The notes beneath the pieces were generated by a model. It had not been told where the DNA came from, did not search any database, and saw only the letters and a program-made list of their open reading frames with translations. Below are positions 10,000 to 20,598 of a DNA stretch of 64,000 bases, piece by piece (positions within the stretch are counted from its first letter, which is position 1; each line of letters begins with the position of its first letter). The DNA is from DATFDN01 sp963830565 (GTDB taxonomy: Bacteria > Pseudomonadota > Alphaproteobacteria > Acetobacterales > Acetobacteraceae), in NCBI GenBank assembly GCA_963830565.1, contig CAWHMO010000013.1, positions 171,785 through 235,784 on the forward strand, in the 5' to 3' direction. Both the position numbers and the translations under genes were made by a program.

Positions 10000-10749
10000 A
10001 TGCTGGAAATCAGGAACCTCTCCGCCTCGATCGGCGGCAAGCCTATTCTCCGCGGCATCGACCTGACCTTACCCGCGGGCGAGATCCACGCGATCATGGG
10101 TCCGAACGGGTCGGGCAAATCAACTCTTGGCTACGTACTGGCAGGGCGGGAGGACTATGACGTCAGCAGTGGCGGGGTTACGTTCGACGGACGCGACCTC
10201 CTGGCGATGGAGCCGGAAGAGCGGGCCGCCGCCGGGGTGTTCCTCGCGTTCCAGGCGCCGATCGAGCTGCCGGGTGTCGGCAACGCCAACTTCCTTCGCA
10301 CCGCGCTGAATGCGGTGCATCGCGCCCGCGGCGAGGACGAGCTTGACGCGGTGCAGTTCCTGAAGCTCGCCCGCGCCGAGGCCAAGCGGCTGCACATGCC
10401 GGACGACATGCTGAAGCGCAATGTGAACGTGGGCTTTTCCGGGGGCGAGAAGAAGCGTAACGAGGTGCTGCAGATGGCCGTGCTCCGGCCGAGCCTCGCG
10501 ATCCTCGACGAGACCGATAGCGGGCTCGACATCGACGCGCTCCGCATCGTCGCCGACGGGGTGAACGCGCTGCGCGGCCCCGGCTTCTCCGCGCTGGTCA
10601 TCACCCATCATCAGCGCCTGCTGGACCACCTGGTGCCGAGCCGCGTGCATGTGCTCGCCGGCGGTCGGATCGTGCGTTCGGGCGGACCCGAGCTTGCCCA
10701 TGAACTGGAGGCGCGAGGCTACGCCGGGCTGGAGGCGGACGCAGCATGA
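10000..10749 (+). CDS. sufC: Fe-S cluster assembly ATPase SufC
   Basis: ABC-type ATPase that drives conformational change in SufBC2D. 249 residues. Walker A is GPNGSGKST, the signature is FSGGEKKRNE, and Walker B is LAILDETDSGLD with the SufC-specific ETDSGLDIDAL. It starts four bases after sufB and overlaps sufD by four bases (ATGA). Confidence 0.97.
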   Translation: MLEIRNLSASIGGKPILRGIDLTLPAGEIHAIMGPNGSGKSTLGYVLAGREDYDVSSGGVTFDGRDLLAMEPEERAAAGVFLAFQAPIELPGVGNANFLRTALNAVHRARGEDELDAVQFLKLARAEAKRLHMPDDMLKRNVNVGFSGGEKKRNEVLQMAVLRPSLAILDETDSGLDIDALRIVADGVNALRGPGFSALVITHHQRLLDHLVPSRVHVLAGGRIVRSGGPELAHELEARGYAGLEADAA

Positions 10750-12002
10750 GCGCCATCGAACCGACGGGCGCCGCGGGCTTCCTGGCGCGCTACGAGGGCC
10801 TCAAGGATCGCCTGCCCGGCGACCCCGCCATTCGCGCCGCCGCCGCCGAGGCGTTCCGCCATCTGGGCCTTCCTGGCCGGCGCGATGAGGCCTGGAAATA
10901 CACGAACCTCCGCCCGCTGGCCGAGGCGGCGTTTCACGAGCCGCTATCGCCCGTCGCCGACGGCCAGACTCTCGATATGGTGCCCCGGCTCGCGCCGGCG
11001 CGCGTGGTGTTCATCGACGGGCGCTACCGCGCGGACCTCTCAGATGCGCCCCCAAGATTTGCCAGCTTCGCCGAACAGTCGGCATTCGCGGAACTGACGG
11101 GTGCTGACGATCATCCGATGGTTGCGCTCAATACGATGCTGGCAGAGGACGGCGTGGTGCTCGAAGTGCCGGCGGGGAGCGACGCGGGCGCGATCCAGCT
11201 GGTCAGCCTCGCCACGGCGACCCCCGGCCGCGCCACCGGCTTTCACCCGCGCCACGTCATCCGCCTGGGACGCGGCGCACGCCTCACCCTGATCGAGACC
11301 GCGCAAGGCGAGGGCACCTATCTGCACAACGCGGTCTTCGAGGTGGGGCTCGAGCAAGGGGCCTCTCTGACCATGGTCCGGCTGCAGGACGAGGCGCCGG
11401 GGGCGTTCCATCTCAGCACCACGCTCGCCGAAATCGCCGATGGCGCGCATTTCGAAAGCTTCGTTCTAGCGCTGGGCGCGCGGCTCGCGCGCACCGAGAT
11501 CCGTGCGCGCCTGATCGGGCCGGACATCACCGTGCATTTGGGTGCGGCGCAGCTCCTGGCCGGAACGCAGCTCGGCGACATCACTACCGTCGTTCGCCAT
11601 GAGGCGCCAAGCTGCGCCTCGCGCCAGGCGGTCAAGAATGTGCTCACCGGCCGGTCGCGCGGCGTGTTCCAGGGTCGGATCGAGGTGGCGCGGGCGGCGC
11701 AGAAAACCGATGGCTACCAGATGAGCCAGGCGTTGCTGCTGTCCCCGGACGCGGAGGTGGACACCAAGCCGGAGCTGGAGATCTTCGCTGACGACGTGAA
11801 GTGCAGCCACGGCGCGACGGTGGGCGAACTCGATCCCGACCAGATGTTCTATTTGCGTACCCGCGGCATTCCGGAGCCCGAGGCGCGCGCGATCCTGGTG
11901 CGTGCCTTCCTCGCCGAGGCGCTGGAAGCGGTGGCGAACGAGCCGGCCCGGCACGCGATGGAGGAAGCCGTGGATCAGTGGTGGAAGAGGCAGGCGGCAT
12001 GA
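10746..12002 (+). CDS. sufD: Fe-S cluster assembly protein SufD
   Basis: Partner of SufB in the SufBC2D scaffold; 418 residues. The C-terminal block KCSHGATVGELDPDQMFYLR includes the conserved His that pairs with the SufB cysteine at the cluster site. The N-terminal helical region carries RRDEAWKYTNLR. It overlaps sufC upstream and sufS downstream by a few bases, indicating translational coupling. Confidence 0.95.
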   Translation: MSAIEPTGAAGFLARYEGLKDRLPGDPAIRAAAAEAFRHLGLPGRRDEAWKYTNLRPLAEAAFHEPLSPVADGQTLDMVPRLAPARVVFIDGRYRADLSDAPPRFASFAEQSAFAELTGADDHPMVALNTMLAEDGVVLEVPAGSDAGAIQLVSLATATPGRATGFHPRHVIRLGRGARLTLIETAQGEGTYLHNAVFEVGLEQGASLTMVRLQDEAPGAFHLSTTLAEIADGAHFESFVLALGARLARTEIRARLIGPDITVHLGAAQLLAGTQLGDITTVVRHEAPSCASRQAVKNVLTGRSRGVFQGRIEVARAAQKTDGYQMSQALLLSPDAEVDTKPELEIFADDVKCSHGATVGELDPDQMFYLRTRGIPEPEARAILVRAFLAEALEAVANEPARHAMEEAVDQWWKRQAA

Positions 12003-13243
12003 TGGACGCGATCACCACCTTTCCGGATCTCGACGTGGCGCGCATCCGCGCGGATTTTCCGATCCTGCGCCAGACCGTGCGCGGCAAGCCGCTCGTGTTC
12101 CTCGACAGTGCCGCCTCCGCCCAGAAGCCGCGTGCCGTCATCGACGCGATGCGGACAGCGATGGAGACGCAGTACGCGAACGTGCATCGCGGCCTGCACT
12201 GGATGAGCGAGCGCACGACCGACGCCTACGAGTTGGCGCGCGACGCAACGGCCGGGCTGATGAACGCCGACCGCGAGGAGATCGTGTTCACCCGCAACAG
12301 CACGGAGGCGATCAACCTCGTCGCCCACAGCTACGGCCGCGGCATCATGCGGCCCGGGCAGGCGGTGGTGATCTCGGCGATGGAGCACCACTCCAATATC
12401 GTGCCCTGGCAGATGTTGCGCGACGAGCGCGGGATTGAGCTGCGGGTTGCGCCCATCACCGACACGGGCGAGCTGGACATGGCGGCGTTCGAGGCGCTGC
12501 TTGCCGATGGCAAGGTGGGCCTGGTCGCGATCACGCAGATGTCCAATGTCCTCGGCACGTACACGCCCGCCGAGCGCATCGTGCGTGCCGCCCATGCGGC
12601 GGGCGCCAAGGTGCTGTTCGACGGGTCCCAGGCGATCGTGCATCGGCGTGTGGACGTGCGCGCGCTGGATTGCGACTTCTACGCCTGGACGGGGCACAAG
12701 CTGTATGGCCCGACCGGGATCGGCGTCCTGTATGGCCGCCGCGAGCTGCTGGAACGGATGCCACCATTCCTGGGCGGCGGCGACATGATCTCGTCGGTCA
12801 CGTACGAGCGCTCGACCTGGGCGGAAGTGCCGCACAAGTTCGAGGCTGGGACGCCGGCGATCCTGGAGGGGATCGGGCTGAAGGCGGCGATCGACTACGT
12901 GCAGGCGATCGGTTACCCGACCATCGCCGCGCACGAGCAGGCGTTGACCGACCACGCTCTTGCGCGCCTGTCGCCGATCGAGGGCTTGCGCATCCTGGGC
13001 CGAGCGCAGGACCGCGGCGGCGTCGTCTCCTTCACGCTCGCCGGCGCGCACGCGCACGACGTCGCCACGCTGCTCGACCGCCAGGGGATCGCGGTGCGCG
13101 CCGGGCATCACTGCGCCGAGCCGCTGATGCGGCGCTTCGGCGTGGACAGCACGGCGCGCGCGAGCTTCGGCGTGTACACGACGCCGCAGGAGATCGACAC
13201 CCTGGCCGACACGCTGGAGCGGGTGCGGGAGTTCTTCGCATGA
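11999..13243 (+). CDS. sufS: Cysteine desulfurase SufS
   Basis: PLP enzyme that takes sulfur from cysteine as a persulfide for the SUF scaffold. 414 residues. The PLP lysine lies in TGHKLYGPTGIG; ISAMEHHSNIVPWQ and the C-terminal RAGHHCAEPLMRRFG with the persulfide cysteine are clear. The start is the first of two adjacent ATG codons overlapping the sufD stop. It overlaps sufU by four bases. Confidence 0.96.
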   Translation: MMDAITTFPDLDVARIRADFPILRQTVRGKPLVFLDSAASAQKPRAVIDAMRTAMETQYANVHRGLHWMSERTTDAYELARDATAGLMNADREEIVFTRNSTEAINLVAHSYGRGIMRPGQAVVISAMEHHSNIVPWQMLRDERGIELRVAPITDTGELDMAAFEALLADGKVGLVAITQMSNVLGTYTPAERIVRAAHAAGAKVLFDGSQAIVHRRVDVRALDCDFYAWTGHKLYGPTGIGVLYGRRELLERMPPFLGGGDMISSVTYERSTWAEVPHKFEAGTPAILEGIGLKAAIDYVQAIGYPTIAAHEQALTDHALARLSPIEGLRILGRAQDRGGVVSFTLAGAHAHDVATLLDRQGIAVRAGHHCAEPLMRRFGVDSTARASFGVYTTPQEIDTLADTLERVREFFA

Positions 13244-13722
13244 TGGCGCAGGACGACTTCGCCGATCTGCGCGACCTCTATCAGGAGGTGATCCTCGATC
13301 ACGGCCGCCATCCGCGCCATGGCCAGCGCCTCGCGGCATTCGATGCGACCGCCAAGGGTGACAACCCGATGTGCGGCGATCGCGTGCAGGTGTTCGTGAA
13401 GTACGGCGCGGACGGCGCCATCGCCGAGACCGGATTCGAGGCCCGCGGCTGCGCCATCAGCGTCGCCTCGGCCGACCTGATGGCGGAGACCGTATCCGGC
13501 CGGCCCGCGTCCGACGCGCGGGCACTCTTCGCGGCGTTCCGGGAGCTGGCCCGGACCGGCGCCTGCCCGGCGTGCGAGAACGCCGCGCTCGCGGCGCCGC
13601 TGGAGCGGTTGCAACCCCTATCCGGCGTGCATGAGTATCCGTCCCGCGTGAAGTGCGCGACGCTGCCCTGGCACGCCCTGATCGCCGCCCTGGACGGGGC
13701 GAAGGAGACCAGCAGTGAATGA
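13240..13722 (+). CDS. sufU: SufU-type Fe-S assembly / sulfur-transfer protein
   Basis: IscU-like protein of 160 residues that accepts sulfur from SufS. The three zinc/sulfur cysteines are in NPMCGD, EARGCAIS and RVKCATLPW. An extra CPAC pair lies in the GACPACENAAL segment, near the insertion that marks SufU as opposed to IscU. Its presence after sufS suggests a SufS-SufU desulfurase pair in place of SufE; no sufE is seen here. Confidence 0.92.
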   Translation: MMAQDDFADLRDLYQEVILDHGRHPRHGQRLAAFDATAKGDNPMCGDRVQVFVKYGADGAIAETGFEARGCAISVASADLMAETVSGRPASDARALFAAFRELARTGACPACENAALAAPLERLQPLSGVHEYPSRVKCATLPWHALIAALDGAKETSSE

Positions 13723-14071
13723 GATGGCTCCGCACACGACCTGGACGCCGGAAGGCGAGACCGCGCCCAAGGCGACCGAGGATGCGGTTATCGCCGCGAT
13801 CGCCAGCGTCTATGACCCGGAGATCCCGGTGAACATCTACGAGCTCGGCCTGGTCTATGCCGTCGACCTGCACGACGATGGCAAGGTCCGCGTGGAGATG
13901 ACGCTGACCGCGCCCGCCTGCCCGAGCGCGCAGGAACTGCCCGAACAGGTCCGCGATGCGGTCATGACGGTGCCCGGCGTGACCGACTGCGAGGTGGAGA
14001 CGGTCTGGGAGCCGCCCTGGGACCCGAGCCGCATGAGCGACGAGGCGCGCCTGCAGTTGAACATGTACTGA
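13715..14071 (+). CDS. SUF-associated MIP18/DUF59 protein (SufT-like)
   Basis: Protein of 118 residues with the MIP18 (DUF59) fold, linked to Fe-S maturation. Landmarks are VYDPEIPVNIYELGLVY and the APACPSAQELPEQV segment with the reactive cysteine. The frame begins with GTG at 13715, overlapping the sufU end; an ATG at 13724 is an alternative. Position between sufU and the A-type carrier matches SUF operons of other alphaproteobacteria. Confidence 0.92.
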   Translation: MNEMAPHTTWTPEGETAPKATEDAVIAAIASVYDPEIPVNIYELGLVYAVDLHDDGKVRVEMTLTAPACPSAQELPEQVRDAVMTVPGVTDCEVETVWEPPWDPSRMSDEARLQLNMY

Positions 14072-14094
14072 TTCGAACCGATATCGAGAGACGC

Positions 14095-14463
14095 ATGAGC
14101 ACGACAACCGCCACCCGCAAACCCGCCCGGGCGCTGCCCCCCTTGATGCGCCTGACCGACACGGCCGCCGAGCGTCTGCGACGCCTCTATGATGCCGGGG
14201 AGCAGGGCAAGCTGCTGCGCATCGGCGTCAGGACCAAGGGGTGCTCCGGCATGTCCTACGACATGAGCTGGACCGAGGCGCCTGGTCCGGGCGACGAGGT
14301 GGTGGCCGACAAGGGCGTGACCGTGCTGGTGGACCGCAAGGCCAGCCTGTTCCTGATCGGCACGGTCATGGACTACGAGACCAAGGCGCTGACCGCCGGC
14401 TTCACGTTCACCAACCCGAACGAGAAGGGCCGCTGCGGCTGCGGCGAGAGTTTCCACGTCTGA
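14095..14463 (+). CDS. sufA: A-type Fe-S carrier protein (SufA/IscA-like)
   Basis: HesB/IscA family carrier that passes [4Fe-4S] or [2Fe-2S] clusters from SufBCD to target proteins. 122 residues. Three ligand cysteines are in TKGCSGMSY and GRCGCGES, the family signature. It is the last gene of the eight-gene suf operon; an 86-bp gap with no clear terminator follows before tolC. Confidence 0.93.
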   Translation: MSTTTATRKPARALPPLMRLTDTAAERLRRLYDAGEQGKLLRIGVRTKGCSGMSYDMSWTEAPGPGDEVVADKGVTVLVDRKASLFLIGTVMDYETKALTAGFTFTNPNEKGRCGCGESFHV

Positions 14464-14549
14464 GGCTTGGCGCTTGGCTTGAAGGCCGGGCCTGTGGCAC
14501 ATCGAGGATGGCAGTGGGTGGTCCGCCCGCACGCCATGGAGGTCTCTCG

Positions 14550-16041
14550 ATGCGTTTGCGCGCGATTCTGCTGATCGGGGTATCCCTGCTCTCCACCGCG
14601 CCTGCCTGGGCCCAGTCCCGCGTGGGCAACGATGCCGGCGGTGCGCAAGGCGGCCGGGCGGCTGCCGGCAGGCTTGTCTCGCCGCAGAATGCGCCGCGCA
14701 CCCTCAATCAGGCGCTGGTCGCCACCTACTCCTACAACCCCGCCCTGCTTGCCGAGCGCGCGCGGCTCCGTTCCGTCGATGAAGGCGTGCCGCAGGCGCT
14801 GTCGGGCTGGCGGCCGACGGTGATCGTGGCCGGCACCGGCGGATACGGGAACGGGCTGACGCGCGAGTACCTGGCGGGCCAGAATCAGAAAGTACAGACC
14901 GACCGCGACATCGCCACCGCCCAGGCCACCCTTACCCAGCCGCTCTACACCGGCGGACGCATCGGTGCAACCGTGCAACGAGCGAAGAACGCCGTGTTCG
15001 CCGAGCGGGCGACCCTGATCGGACAGGAAGAGACCTCGTTCAGCGACGCCGTGACCGCCTATGTCGGGGTGATCCAGGCCCGCCAGGTCTCGGAGATCGA
15101 TCGCAACAACGAACAGGTTCTGGCCCAGCAGCTGCAGGCGACACAGGACCGCTTCCGCGTCGGCGAAATCACTCAGACGGATGTTGCGCAGGCGCAGGCC
15201 GCGTTGGCGAGCGCGCGGGCGACACGGCTGACCGCCCAGGGCAGCCTGCTCACGGCGGAGGCGGCCTATATCCGCGCGATCGGGTCCGCCCCGCCGGCCG
15301 ACTTGGCGTTGCCCCAACCGTTGAAGCTGCCGATACGCTCGGGGCAGGAAGCGGCGGCGATGGCGGGCGACAACAATCCGACGGTGGTCGCGGCGCTGTT
15401 CAATCTCGCGGCCGCGCGCGACGCGGTGGACGTCGCCTTTGCCGCCCTGCTGCCGCAACTCAGCCTCCAGGGTCAGACCTTCCAGTCGAACAACGCCTCG
15501 AGCCGTAGCCTGAATTCCAACGGCTATCAGGTCATCGCCAACCTCTCGGTGCCGCTCTATCAGGGCGGGGCCGAGTACCTCCGCCGTGCGTGCGGCCCGA
15601 GAGACGGCGACTCAACAGGAACGCCTCGTCGCCGACGCGCGACGGACGGCGGTGCAGAACGCCGTGCAGGCCTGGCAGACCTTGGAGGCCGCGCTGGCGG
15701 CGGCCGATAGCAGTCGGGCCGCGGTGCAGGCGAACGAGGTGGCCTTGCAGGGCGAGCAGCGGCAGGCCCTGGTCGGCACGGCCACCACGCTGGACGTGCT
15801 GGTGACGCAGCAGACGCTGCTGAACGCCCGGCTCACCCTGGTTCAGAACCTCGCCAACATCGTCACCGCCTCCTACTCGGTTGCCTCGGCGATCGGCCGG
15901 CTGACCGCGCGCGATCTTGGGCTGCCGGTGGTGTTCTACGACGACACCGCCTACTACCAGGCGGTCAAGAACAAGTGGTTCGGCGTCAGCGGCCCTCCCG
16001 AGTTGCGGCTGTACCGCACGGTGAGCACGAGCGGGCGATGA
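14550..16041 (+). CDS. TolC family outer-membrane efflux protein, one-base frameshift
   Basis: Outer-membrane channel for type I secretion or efflux. A signal peptide (MRLRAILLIG to AWAQ, about 22 residues) is followed by two OEP repeats: the first has TLNQALVATYSYNPALLAERARLRS landmarks (TLNQAL, YNPALL) and the second ends in YSVASAIGRLTA. The frame is broken after residue 343: ...LYQGGAEY continues as SAVRAARETATQQE only if one C of the CC at 15578-15579 is removed. Corrected length is 496 residues, normal. Both halves are well conserved, so a sequence error is likelier than decay. Confidence 0.85.
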
Positions 16042-16559
16042 GCACGCCCGCGAAGCCGGAGCCGGAGCCGCCGAATGGCGACCCCTCGATGGAAGACATC
16101 CTGGCCTCGATCCGCCGGATCCTGAGCGAGGATGAGCAGGCGCCCACCGTCGAGCCGGAAACGCCCGACCCGGACAGCGACGACGTGCTGGTGCTCGATC
16201 CCTCGATGATGGTGGTCGAGCCGATGCCGCCTCAGCCGGTGGCGGCTTCCCCGGCGGTCACTGCCAGCGAATCGGCGGAAGCCGGCCCTCCGAGCGCGCC
16301 CGTCGAGCCGACGGCGGGTACGGCGCTGGTGAGCCCGGAATCGGCGCGCGCGGCGGCGGCCTCGGTCGCCGGACTGGTCGCCACCTTGGCGGGCGAGCGC
16401 GGCACCCAGGTCCACCGTGGCGGCCCGACGATCGAGGATCTGGTGCGCGCGGAACTGCGCCCGCTGCTCAAGACGTGGCTGGACACGCACCTGCCCCCGC
16501 TCGTGGAGCGGCTGGTCCGCGCCGAGATCGAGCGGGTCGTCGGCCGCGCCGTCCCCTGA
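16038..16559 (+). CDS. PopZ/DUF2497 family pole-organising protein
   Basis: Cell-pole hub protein of alphaproteobacteria. Typical three-part layout in 173 residues: an N-terminal helix PSMEDILASIRRILSEDE (about 14-31), an acidic/proline-rich disordered middle (32-115), and a C-terminal oligomerisation region from IEDLVRAELRPLLKTWLD on, ending EIERVVGRAVP. The ATG overlaps the tolC stop, and valS follows by 52 bp, the conserved tolC-popZ-valS order. Confidence 0.9.
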   Translation: MSTPAKPEPEPPNGDPSMEDILASIRRILSEDEQAPTVEPETPDPDSDDVLVLDPSMMVVEPMPPQPVAASPAVTASESAEAGPPSAPVEPTAGTALVSPESARAAAASVAGLVATLAGERGTQVHRGGPTIEDLVRAELRPLLKTWLDTHLPPLVERLVRAEIERVVGRAVP

Positions 16560-16611
16560 TGCGACACGCCAGGACTTGACCGGGGCCGCGCGCGCGGCGT
16601 TCAACCCCGGA

Positions 16612-19318
16612 ATGCTGGACAAGACCTACTCTCCCGGAGAGATCGAACCGCGGCTCTATCAAGGCTGGGCGGAAAGCGGCGCCTTCGCCTGCGATCCGTC
16701 CTCCGCCGCGCTTCCGTTCACCATCGTGATCCCGCCGCCGAACGTCACCGGCAGCCTGCACATGGGCCATGCACTGACCTTCACGGTGCAGGACGTGCTG
16801 ATCCGCTGGCGGCGGATGCAAGGGCGCGATGCGCTGTGGCAGCCGGGAACCGATCATGCCGGCATCGCCACCCAGATGGTGGTCGAGCGCCTACTGGCCG
16901 AGGAGCAGACCACACGCCAAGCGCTTGGGCGCGAGGCGTTCCTGGATCGGGTCTGGCAATGGAAGGCGGAGTCGGGCGGCACCATTACCCGCCAGCTTCG
17001 CCGGCTCGGCGCCTCGCTGGACTGGTCGCGCGAGCGGTTCACCATGGACGAGGGTCTGTCCGCGGCGGTGCGGCAGGAATTCGTGACCCTGTACCGGGAG
17101 GGCCTGATCTATCGCGACCGCCGGCTGGTCAACTGGGATCCCAAATTCCAGTCGGCGATCTCCGATCTGGAGGTGGAGAACCAGGAGGTGCGCGGGCATC
17201 TCTGGCACATACGCTACCCGATCGCGGGCGAGGCCGGGCGGTTCATCACGGTTGCGACGACGCGGCCGGAGACCATGCTGGGCGATACCGCGATCACGGT
17301 GCATCCCGACGACCCGCGGTGGCGCGACCTGATCGGCCGGCACGCCATCCTGCCGCTGGTCGGGCGGCGCATCCCCATCCTCGCCGATCCCCATTCCGAC
17401 CCCGAGAAGGGTTCGGGCGCGGTGAAGATCACGCCGGCGCACGACTTCAACGATTTCGCCGTCGGCCAGCGGCACGCCCTGCCGATGCCCTCGGTGCTGG
17501 ACCGGGAGGCGCGCGTCACGCTGGCGGAGATCGAGGATGCCGTCGCGGCGATTGACGGAGTCGCCGACCCCACGTTCCTGCGCGCGCTGGAGGGACAGGA
17601 CCGGCACACGGCGCGCGCCGCGATCGTGGCCGAGCTGGAGCGGCTTGGTCTGCTCGACAGGGTCGAGCCGCACACTCATCAGGTGCCGCACGGCGACCGC
17701 TCCGGCGTGCCAATCGAGCCGCTGCTGACAGTGCAGTGGTTCTGCAATGCCGCCGTGCTCGCTGGACCTGCGATCGAGGCGGTGGAGCAGGGGCGCACGC
17801 AGTTCGTGCCAAAGCAATGGGAGAACACGTTCTTCGCCTGGCTGCGCGACATCCAGCCCTGGTGCATCAGCCGCCAGCTCTGGTGGGGGCACCGCATCCC
17901 GGCCTGGTACGGCCCGGACGGTCAGGTGTTCGTGGCCGCCAGCGAGGCGGAGGCACGGGAACAGGCGCGAGGAAAATATGGCGTCAACACGCCGCCGCTC
18001 GCGCAGGACGAGGACGTGCTGGACACCTGGTTCAGCTCCGGACTGTGGCCCTTCTCCACTCTCGGCTGGCCCGAGCGGACCCGAGAACTTGCACGGTCAC
18101 TACCCGACCGACGTGCTGGTGACGGGCTTCGACATCATCTTCTTCTGGGTCGCCCGGATGATGATGCTGGGCCTGCATTTCATGAACGATGTGCCGTTCC
18201 GCACGGTGTACATCCATGGCCTGGTCCGCGATGAACGCGGCCAGAAAATGTCGAAGTCCAAGGGCAACGTCATTGACCCTCTGGAACTGATCGACCGGTA
18301 CGGGGCCGACGCGCTGCGCTTCACCATCTGCGCGCTGACCGGGCCTGGGCGCGACATCAAGCTCGGGGCCGGCCAGGTCGAATCGTATCGCAGCTTCGTC
18401 ACCAAGCTGTGGAATGCGGCGCGCTTCTGCGAGATGAACGCGATCCGCCCCGACCCGGCATTCGACCCGGCAACAGCACGCCTGCCGCTGACGCGCTGGA
18501 TCCTCGACGCCGCCAACCGCGCCGTGTCCGAGGCGACCGAGGCGCTCGAGGCGTATCGCCTCGACGACTACGCCGCCGCGCTCTACCGCTTCACCTGGAA
18601 CACTTTCTGCGACTGGTTCCTGGAGTTCGCCAAGCCGGTTTTCGCCGAGGGCGAGACCGATGCGGCACGGGAGGTGCGCGGCGCCGCCGCCCACGTCCTC
18701 GGCACGGTGCTGCGGCTGCTGCACCCGGCGATACCGTTCGTGACCGAGGAGCTGTGGGACCGCTTCGGCTACGGCGCGCCGTGCAGCCTGATCCGCGCGC
18801 CCTGGCCCGAGCCGGTCGAGATCGTCCAGGCCGAGGCGGCGCGGGCGGAGCTTGACTGGGTGGTGCGGCTGATCGGCGAGGTGCGCGCCGTCCGCTCGGA
18901 GATGAACGTTCCGCCCGCCACCTTGGCGCCGGTCCTGCTACGCGACGCCGCGCCTCGGAGCATGGCCCGCGCCGCGCGCTGGATGGAGGCGATCCGCCGG
19001 CTGGCCCGCGCCGGCGAGGTGTCCGCGTTGTCGGGAGAGATGCCCAAGGGCTCGGCCCAGGCGGTGCTCGACGAGGCGACGCTGGTGATCCCGCTGCTTG
19101 GCCTGATCGATGTTGCCGCCGAGCGCGCCCGACTGGGCAAGGAGCGCGCCAAGGCGGCGCAGGAAGCCGACAAGCTCGCCAGGAAGCTTGCCAATCCCGA
19201 CTTCGTCCGCCGCGCTCCCGAGGAGGTGGTCGAGGAGACCCGCGCCCGTCATGCCGCGGGCGAAGCGGAGATGGCCCGGTTGGATGCGGCGTTGGCCCGG
19301 CTGACCGAGGCCGATTAG
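16612..19318 (+). CDS. valS: Valyl-tRNA synthetase, one-base frameshift
   Basis: Charges tRNA-Val. PPPNVTGSLHMGHAL carries HIGH (as HMGH), GQKMSKSKGNVIDP carries KMSKS, and a coiled-coil tail rich in Lys/Arg/Glu closes the protein. The frame breaks at 18080-18082: LGWPE is followed by an out-of-frame stretch, while the next frame resumes as ENLHGHYPTDVLVTGFD. Removing one C of that CCC gives 901 residues, the normal length. An essential gene, so an error in the sequence is the likely cause. Its stop overlaps the convergent MetE-like gene. Confidence 0.93.
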
Positions 19319-20485
19319 CCGAACAACCGGCGCGAGGCGATGCGCGCGCCTTCGGCCAGCGCGGCGAGCTTGGCCCAGACCACGTCCTCGGCCACCCGGC
19401 CCCGCCCGGCGGAGGTGTCGAACCCGCAATCGGTGCCGGCGAGCACACGCCGCGGGTCGCCGATGGCGCGCGCCACGGCCTCGATGCGGTCGGCCACGAC
19501 TTCCGGATGCTCGACGAAGTTGGTGAGCGTGTCGATCACGCCGGCCACGATCACTTGGTCCGGCGCCAGGGGCGCCGCCGAGAGGCATCGGTGCTCGTGG
19601 GCATGGCGCGGGTTGGCGAAGGGCAGGACGAAGCCGCCGACCTTGGCTTGGCGGATCGCCGGCAGCACCTCCTCAAGCGCCACGTCGCAGTCGTGCGGGC
19701 CCTCGTAGTTGCCCCAGCAGGCGTGCAGGCGCACCCGATCGGGCGGGATGTTGACCAGCGCGGCGTTGATCGCCGCCACCACCCGTTCCACGAAGCCGAC
19801 GAACGCGGACAGGGGCTGGTCCTGGTAGGTGAGGTGGCGCTCCATCGCGAGGTCGGGCGCGTCGATCTGCAAAACGAAGCCGTGGGCGACGATGGCCTCG
19901 TACTCGATGCGCAGTGCCTCGCCCAGCGCCTGGAGATACGCCTCCTCGGTCGCGTAGAAGCGGTTGCGCAGCGCGGCGGCGATGATGCCGGGCGAGGGCG
20001 CGGTCATGAACGGCTCGGCGAAGCCGGGTGGGTGCGCGTCCAGAGCCGCCCGGAAGTCGGCGCACTCCGCCTCGATGGCGGCCGGGTCGAGATAGCGTAC
20101 CGCGCCGATCGCCTCCGGCACGCGCTCGATGTTGCTGATCGAGACCCCGATTGCGTCATGCGACGCCTTCCAGGCGCGAAAGCCCGGATAGCGCGCGACA
20201 TCGGCGAAGGGACGCCGGCTCCAGCCGCCGCCGAAGCCGCTCATACGGCGGCGGACGTAGAGGAAGAATGCCTCGCGCTGCTGTTCGCCGTTGTTGCCGA
20301 TGTCGATGCCGGCTTCGATCTGGCGAGCGACCACGTGATTGCAGCGCCGCTCGCCCCTCGACCGCGATTTCGGCCTCGTCCACCGCATCCGAGCGGGCAC
20401 GCCGCGCGTAGAGTTCGGTGAGCCGTGCGGGGCGGGGAAGGCTGCCGGTATGCGTGGTCAGGATGCGGGTTTCGCTGCGCAGCAT
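19315..20485 (-). CDS. MetE-like (cobalamin-independent methionine synthase II family) protein, one-base frameshift
   Basis: TIM-barrel protein related to the C-terminal half of MetE. The N-terminus TRILTTHTGSLPRP and zinc ligands in RLHACWGNYEG (His and Cys) and GTDCGFDTSAG (Cys) are present. The first 44 residues are in one frame and the rest (from QIEAGIDIG) in another; removing one base of the CCCC at 20354-20357 joins them into 389 residues. It lacks the MetE N-terminal domain, so it may methylate or demethylate a different thiol or act in methyl-group catabolism. Confidence 0.85.
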
Positions 20486-20598
20486 CGGGTGGTCCCTCCC
20501 AGGCGGGCAATTGTGGGAGCAGGCGCGGCACGCTGCAATCGGGGGCGGATGACGCGGGCTCGGGGCGTCCCACATACAGGCTGCGAAGGAGGCGAGGC

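Noticed and set aside
8463..10118. 551-codon minus-strand frame
   Set aside because: Antisense shadow of sufB.
16612..19318. valS as a true pseudogene
   Set aside because: One extra base in CCC is the only defect in 901 otherwise conserved codons of an essential gene, and four similar +1 events are nearby.
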